Positions 60,260 through 64,000 of a stretch of 64,000 bases of DNA are shown piece after piece. Source of the stretch: Mycobacterium sp. IDR2000157661 (GTDB taxonomy: Bacteria > Actinomycetota > Actinomycetes > Mycobacteriales > Mycobacteriaceae). Under the pieces are notes generated by a model. It did not search any database. It was given only the letters and a program-made list of their open reading frames with translations, and was not told the DNA's origin. Where the stretch lies: assembly GCF_022317005.1 (NCBI RefSeq), contig NZ_CP081005.1, positions 124,001 through 188,000 on the forward strand, in the 5' to 3' direction. Numbering within the stretch: the stretch's first letter is position 1; every line of letters begins with the position of its first letter. A program made the position numbers and the translations under genes.

Positions 60260-60778
60260 TCACGTCGCAGCTTCCTCTTGCGGCTCACCAGAGGTTTCAA
60301 CCTTCGCGTTGTGTACTGGCCGCAGCGTGATGTCGAAACGAAATCCGATGTCGTCGCGGGTGGCAATCAGGGCTTGCCGCCGCTCGGCGGGCAGGCGGCG
60401 GAGCAGGGAGTCCTTGGCGAGATGGCACCCTGGAAGGTAGGCGCGGGTTATCAGCCGATCGAGAAGCCCTCGAGCATGCACCGACACCGCAATAAACGGC
60501 GCTGCCCCGTGCTCGGGTGCTCGAGGCGGCACCATTCTCATGCTGTAACGACCCTGTTGGTCGGTGATGACGCTCTTCGGGCGAGGGTAGTTCCGGCCGT
60601 CGCACCGCAGCCGTCCGATCTTCGTCGCCGCGTTGTCGTCGTCCCCCGCGGCATGCCGGGCTTCGATCAGAACGTTAGGAACTGGTCGACCATCTTCATC
60701 CGTGATCACCCCGTGAAACTGAATGGCCCCGGACGCACCGACCGCCCGGTCGCACTGCCACCGTGAAGAAGCTGCCAT
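60260..60778 (-). CDS. Orphan, divergent PcaG-like intradiol dioxygenase subunit
   Basis: 172 aa, SD GGGGAG 7 nt before the ATG. IQFHGVITDEDGRPVPNVLIEARHA, SVITDQQGRYSMRMVPPR, APFIAVSVHARGLLDRLITRAYLPGCHLAKDSLLRRLPAERRQALIATRDDIGFRFDITL tracks the PcaG sequence at 11.5 kb. The N-terminal TPGQTVGPFF block and LEIWQADADG are absent or changed. Alpha subunits carry no iron and no PcaH lies beside it, so it may be a relic, a partner for another PcaH, or a protein with a new role. Confidence 0.75.
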   Translation of the reverse strand: MAASSRWQCDRAVGASGAIQFHGVITDEDGRPVPNVLIEARHAAGDDDNAATKIGRLRCDGRNYPRPKSVITDQQGRYSMRMVPPRAPEHGAAPFIAVSVHARGLLDRLITRAYLPGCHLAKDSLLRRLPAERRQALIATRDDIGFRFDITLRPVHNAKVETSGEPQEEAAT

Positions 60779-60780
60779 GC

Positions 60781-61179
60781 TCAGTCTCCCCAGACGAGTC
60801 CGTCGACCTGACCTACGAGGCGGAGTCCGGCGCCGAGCACCGCCATGTTCGCCATCGCCACCTTGATCGGGCCCACGAATTTGATCTTGCGCGTCGCGAT
60901 GGCGTTCGCTACGCCGAGCTCGCCATCCGCGACCCGGTGCCAGACGCTCGCGGTTGCAGTCAGAACGAAGTCAGGCTTTCGCCCTTCGATCTGCACCCCG
61001 CCGTAGACGGCCTCACCATCGGTGATCTCCAACTGTGAGACCTGGTCGTTGGCGTCCTGAACTCGCCATTCGATCAGCATGCTCAAATCTTTGGCGCCCT
61101 GCCGGATCTCAGCCGAGTCGTTCCACAGGTCGCGGTACGCGCGTGCCCACTCGGGCGACATCAACGCAACGGCACTCAT
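60781..61179 (-). CDS. SCP2 sterol-binding-domain protein
   Basis: 132 aa, SD GAAGGAG before ATG 61177-61179. LSMLIEWRVQDANDQVSQLEITDGEAVYGGVQIEGRKPDFVLTATASVWHRVADGELGVANAIATRKIKFVGPIKVAMANMAVLG has the SCP2 fold pattern (hydrophobic pocket, KIKFVG turn). It binds a hydrophobic ligand or acyl-CoA in the cytoplasm. Set between RHD-5 and the mce importer, it may hand a hydrophobic substrate from one to the other; that is inference. Confidence 0.75.
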   Translation of the reverse strand: MSAVALMSPEWARAYRDLWNDSAEIRQGAKDLSMLIEWRVQDANDQVSQLEITDGEAVYGGVQIEGRKPDFVLTATASVWHRVADGELGVANAIATRKIKFVGPIKVAMANMAVLGAGLRLVGQVDGLVWGD

Positions 61180-61207
61180 TATCGAATCCACTCCTTCGGT
61201 CGACGAG

Positions 61208-61702
61208 TCAAACGGGGTACACCAGATAGCGCGGCGGAGTGTTGTCCACCACCACGAATTTCTGCTCAAACAGCGCGGTTTCACCGTCGAAGACGACGAC
61301 GTCTTCGCTGTAGCCGCTGACCAAGATCCCGGGCTCGCCGGAGGCGCCGGTGTAGGTGACGAGGACGTTGGACCGTACCTCCCAGCGGTCTTCGCCGAGC
61401 TCACGCATCGCCACACGCTGCTGAAAGTGGCGGGTGTCGTAGGGTTCAACCGTGCCCGCCCAGACCTCCTGGATCATCTTCACGCGGTCGGCCAGCCGTT
61501 CTCGGCAATCGTCCATCATGTACGCCAGCGGCAGCCCCTCACGGACGTTCTCCATCGCGCGCACCTCGTAGGCACATTCCGACGCGAATAGGGCAAGCCA
61601 CGCGGTGAAGTCTTGATCGTCGACTGCGCGGGCGTAGGCTCCCAGCAGTTCGTCCACCAGGTACGCGGCACGTGCCCGCCGATCTTCGACGCTCGATGTC
61701 AA
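61208..61702 (-). CDS. Ring-hydroxylating dioxygenase beta subunit (RHD-5)
   Basis: 164 aa from TTG 61700-61702 (TTGA overlap with the alpha stop; GGAG 5 nt upstream). DRRARAAYLVDELLGAYARAVDDQDFTAWLALFASECAYEVRAMENV, TRHFQQRVAMRELGEDRWEVRSNVLVTYTGASGEPGILVSGYSEDVV. The SnoaL-like fold is recognisable but diverged from RHD-1 to RHD-4. Confidence 0.82.
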   Translation of the reverse strand: MTSSVEDRRARAAYLVDELLGAYARAVDDQDFTAWLALFASECAYEVRAMENVREGLPLAYMMDDCRERLADRVKMIQEVWAGTVEPYDTRHFQQRVAMRELGEDRWEVRSNVLVTYTGASGEPGILVSGYSEDVVVFDGETALFEQKFVVVDNTPPRYLVYPV

Positions 61703-62880
61703 CAAAACTCCATCACCTCCTGGTAGTGCGCCCACCAGCCGGTATTGGCGACCTCGTCGTTCTGCGACGACTCCGACAATGGTCGGCCAACGCCGGCGAC
61801 AAAGCGCTGATAGCCGCCGTCACGCGCGGTCGCCTGCACGCGGTTGTAGACGGCGGCGTCCTCGATACTGATGAAGCCGCTCGGCCCCAGCAGGTTTGAC
61901 GACTGGCGGACTCGGTGGCGTGCGAAGTCCTCGGTGTCACTGGCATGGCCGAAGAACGTGTATCGCACCTCGGTTCGATCAACCCCCAGCGGGCGGGCGT
62001 ACCGGATGTTGATTGTGTCGACGTGACGCACGATCCCGGTAACCGGCCGTAACGCAATCACGCGGGCTCGGCTGTCATCCCCCATCCGCGTGACCACACT
62101 CGGGTCAGCCAGGAAACCGTTGTCCACGTAGGGTTGCGCATCGTACAGAATCGACATGTGCCCATAGGGCTTGCTGACCAAGACGTTTCCGCTGCCGCCC
62201 TGCCAGTTGAGCAGTTTGAATGCGCTGTGCAGCAGCGGCGCGTGATAGGGATCGTTGTCGATGTAGGTTTTCCAATTACTCTGAAACACCACCGTCTGGT
62301 AGCCCAGCAACGTCAAGTTCCCGTCATCGACCATGCAGTCGCGCAACGGATCCGCGCTATCGCCGAGATAATCGTCGAACGGCGGCGGCTGCTCAGCCAT
62401 GCTGACGAAGATCAAACCCCACGCCTCGACTGCGTGCAGCTCCCGGAGGCCGTAGTCCTCCTCGCGAAAGTCCGGGCGAAACTGCATGCGGCGGGGCGCG
62501 CCGGCGAAACGGCCGTCATTGTTGAAGAGCCACCGGTGATACGGACACTCGAATCGCTCCGCCACCCCGCACCGGCGCTGTTCCAGTAGCGTTCCCCGAT
62601 GGGCGCAGGAGTTGACGAACACGCGGATGCGGTCATCGCCGTCCCGCACCATCAGCAGCGGCACGTCGGCCAGCCATCTCGTCCGGAAGGCGTTGCGCTC
62701 GGCCAGCTCGGCCCGGTGCGCGATCGGATGCCAGTAGGGGCCATAGAAGATGCGGGTGAGCTCTTCCCGGTAGACGTCGGGGTCGCTGAACACCTCCTTG
62801 GGGATGTCCGCGGCAGAGGTGAACCGTTTCCGGATCGCCGGCTGTACGTGGTCGAACTCCAGCGTCGGTCCAAGCTTCAC
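61699..62880 (-). CDS. Ring-hydroxylating dioxygenase alpha subunit (RHD-5)
   Basis: 393 aa from GTG 62878-62880 (GTGA overlap with the propeller gene). Rieske C92-x-H94 and C112-x2-H115, with CPYHRW in place of the usual CPYHGW. Iron site H213 and H218 in YIDNDPYHAPLLH, a D-P-Y-H form seen in the more distant Rieske oxygenases. It is shorter than the other four. The operon is propeller, alpha, beta, SCP2, PcaG-like. Could be a monooxygenase or demethylase type instead of an arene dioxygenase. Confidence 0.85.
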   Translation of the reverse strand: MKLGPTLEFDHVQPAIRKRFTSAADIPKEVFSDPDVYREELTRIFYGPYWHPIAHRAELAERNAFRTRWLADVPLLMVRDGDDRIRVFVNSCAHRGTLLEQRRCGVAERFECPYHRWLFNNDGRFAGAPRRMQFRPDFREEDYGLRELHAVEAWGLIFVSMAEQPPPFDDYLGDSADPLRDCMVDDGNLTLLGYQTVVFQSNWKTYIDNDPYHAPLLHSAFKLLNWQGGSGNVLVSKPYGHMSILYDAQPYVDNGFLADPSVVTRMGDDSRARVIALRPVTGIVRHVDTINIRYARPLGVDRTEVRYTFFGHASDTEDFARHRVRQSSNLLGPSGFISIEDAAVYNRVQATARDGGYQRFVAGVGRPLSESSQNDEVANTGWWAHYQEVMEFC

Positions 62881-63962
62881 TGCGCTGTTCCCTTCTTCAA
62901 AGTCGCGATGTGGGTGATCGCGCCCAGGCCGTCGGCCAGGCACTTCCAGGTGTGGCCCTCGTCTTCCGACACGTAAAGCCCACCCGCCGTGGTGCCGTGG
63001 TACAGCAGCAGCTCGCCGCCATCAGTGAGCTCGCCCTCCAGCGCCCAGACCATGTCGAACAGGCCGCGGTCGTCCTCGGTATCCAGCCGTACCCAGGAGG
63101 CGCCACCGTCGTTGCTGCGGAAGAATCCCACGTCGGCGCCGCGGCGTCGGCGCAGTTTGGACGGCGACAAGAAATAGACGTTGCCATTGAGCACGCCCAT
63201 CACCAGCCGGCGCACTGCGGCCCACTTCGGTGGGATGCCGTCGGCCGCGGCGAGGAACACCACGTCGGGGTCGGCAGGATGCACCACGATCGCGTCTTCG
63301 GTGTAGTTGCGCTCGCCAAGTCCGTTGTTGGACTGCACCCAGCTCGATCCGCGGTCGGTGCTGCGGTAAATGCCCTTGCCGCCGCGGTAAGGCTTGGTGT
63401 CCTGGCCGGTGGTGACGATGAGCCGGTCGGGAGCTTCCGGGTGCAGGACCACGCGGTGGATGTCGTGACCGAGGCCATCGATCTCCTCCCACGTCTGTCC
63501 CCGGTCCCGGGTGATCAGGAGGGATCCAACTTCAATGCCGACGTAGACGACGTCAGCTTCTAGTGGGTGCACGGCGATGGTACGGACGTGCGCGATTCCC
63601 GGGCGAATGGGGAAGCTCCACCTTTTCGCTTCAGGTACGCCGAGGACGTTTCCACACTCGGCCCAGATCCCGTCTTGCCACCGCAGCAAGTGCGCTGGTT
63701 CTGTTCCGGCGTAGAGCGCGTTGGGCGTGTGCGGGTCGAACGCCAGCGCGCGCACGTCGCGGTGGGCGAGGCCATCGCCGAGGTCAGTCCAGTGGTCTGC
63801 GCCCGCGGTGGCCAGAAACACGCCGTGCTTGTGGACGGCGACGGCGACGCGCTCGTCCTGGACAGCCATGGCCATGACCTGCCCCGGCAACTCGGGCCAG
63901 GCCCGGGCCTTGCCGTCGCCGGACACGGTGAACACACCGCGGCTTGTCGCGGCGACGACCAT
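62877..63962 (-). CDS. Asp-box (BNR) beta-propeller protein
   Basis: 361 aa from ATG 63960-63962, with GGGAGG 5 nt upstream; a GTG six codons earlier overlaps the preceding stop. Repeats carry Asp boxes: TRDRGQTW, STDRGSSW, SNDGGASW and SEDEGHTW, each after an HP-x-x-P-D-V/R-V/L-x strand. This is the sialidase/Ycf48-like propeller fold. No signal peptide, so cytoplasmic. It is translationally coupled to RHD-5 alpha. No catalytic sialidase Arg triad is evident, and an accessory or assembly role is possible. Function unknown. Confidence 0.75.
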   Translation of the reverse strand: MVVAATSRGVFTVSGDGKARAWPELPGQVMAMAVQDERVAVAVHKHGVFLATAGADHWTDLGDGLAHRDVRALAFDPHTPNALYAGTEPAHLLRWQDGIWAECGNVLGVPEAKRWSFPIRPGIAHVRTIAVHPLEADVVYVGIEVGSLLITRDRGQTWEEIDGLGHDIHRVVLHPEAPDRLIVTTGQDTKPYRGGKGIYRSTDRGSSWVQSNNGLGERNYTEDAIVVHPADPDVVFLAAADGIPPKWAAVRRLVMGVLNGNVYFLSPSKLRRRRGADVGFFRSNDGGASWVRLDTEDDRGLFDMVWALEGELTDGGELLLYHGTTAGGLYVSEDEGHTWKCLADGLGAITHIATLKKGTAQ

Positions 63963-63976
63963 CAAGCCTCCCTCAC

Positions 63977-64000
63977 TCACGGCTTCACCAGCACCTTGAC
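63977..64000 (-). CDS. C-terminal end of a gene entering from the right
   Basis: The minus strand reads VKVLVKP followed by TGA at 63977-63979, overlapping a GTG of the propeller frame (GTGA). An ending of this form is common in medium-chain zinc dehydrogenases, but seven residues are too few to identify it. Confidence 0.4.
   Translation of the reverse strand, partial: VKVLVKP

Noticed and set aside
1..64000. CRISPR arrays, tRNA or rRNA genes
   Set aside because: No spaced direct repeats of CRISPR type and no full tRNA cloverleaf seen by eye. The only tRNA-like piece is the tmRNA-end fragment at 4890.

Overview
The window looks like chromosome or genomic-island DNA of a fast-growing, aromatic-degrading Mycobacterium/Mycolicibacterium or close relative. 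This rests on a complete yrbE-mce import operon with two Mce-associated membrane proteins, a DUF732 secreted protein, high GC, many GTG/TTG starts and very tight gene overlaps. Species is not determinable from what I can see.

Layout. 0-5 kb: edge of an unknown gene, a MazEF-type toxin-antitoxin pair with a striking operator array, a small HTH protein, a complete IS21-family element (IS-A, 2258-4815, target duplication ACGTC, istB killed by an amber codon), and an 18-bp copy of what I recognise as the 3' end of mycobacterial tmRNA, which may be an island attachment site. 5-7.6 kb: secreted and cupin genes and an aldehyde dehydrogenase remnant. 7.6-13.6 kb: protocatechuate branch of the beta-ketoadipate pathway, pcaHGBLIJ, with a divergent IclR regulator and an operator between them. 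13.9-17 kb: a DapA-family aldolase and a ketopantoate-reductase-like gene, then an AraC-type regulator. 17.2-19.8 kb: a second IS21-family element (IS-B, target duplication CTGT).

21-44 kb, almost all on the minus strand: a dense catabolic region with four ring-hydroxylating dioxygenase (RHD) alpha/beta pairs, two [3Fe-4S]-type ferredoxins, a type I and a LigB-type extradiol dioxygenase, two kinds of dihydrodiol dehydrogenase (SDR and Gfo/Idh/MocA), a class II aldolase/decarboxylase, a C-C bond hydrolase, a MarR regulator, and a side-chain module (CaiB-type CoA-transferase, thiolase-like protein, DUF35 protein, double-hotdog hydratase, alcohol and hydroxyacid dehydrogenases). 44-49 kb: MarR, 14-TM exporter, aldehyde dehydrogenase and epoxide hydrolase. 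49.4-60.1 kb: yrbEAB-mceABCDEF-mam-mam. 60.2-64 kb: orphan PcaG-like protein, SCP2 protein, a fifth RHD pair and an Asp-box beta-propeller protein.

Inferred logic: a hydrophobic aromatic or polycyclic acid may be imported by the Mce system, CoA-activated, shortened by a hydratase/retro-aldolase, dihydroxylated by several RHDs, cleaved by two mechanistically different extradiol enzymes, and funnelled through protocatechuate to beta-ketoadipate. No RHD reductase, pcaF thiolase, MceG ATPase or integrase is visible here. A recurring CTGT-N3-RCAG operator suggests a small regulon.

Three genes (IS-B istA, one mam gene, mceC) each appear to lack exactly one C in a C-run. That points to homopolymer sequencing error at least as much as to mutation.
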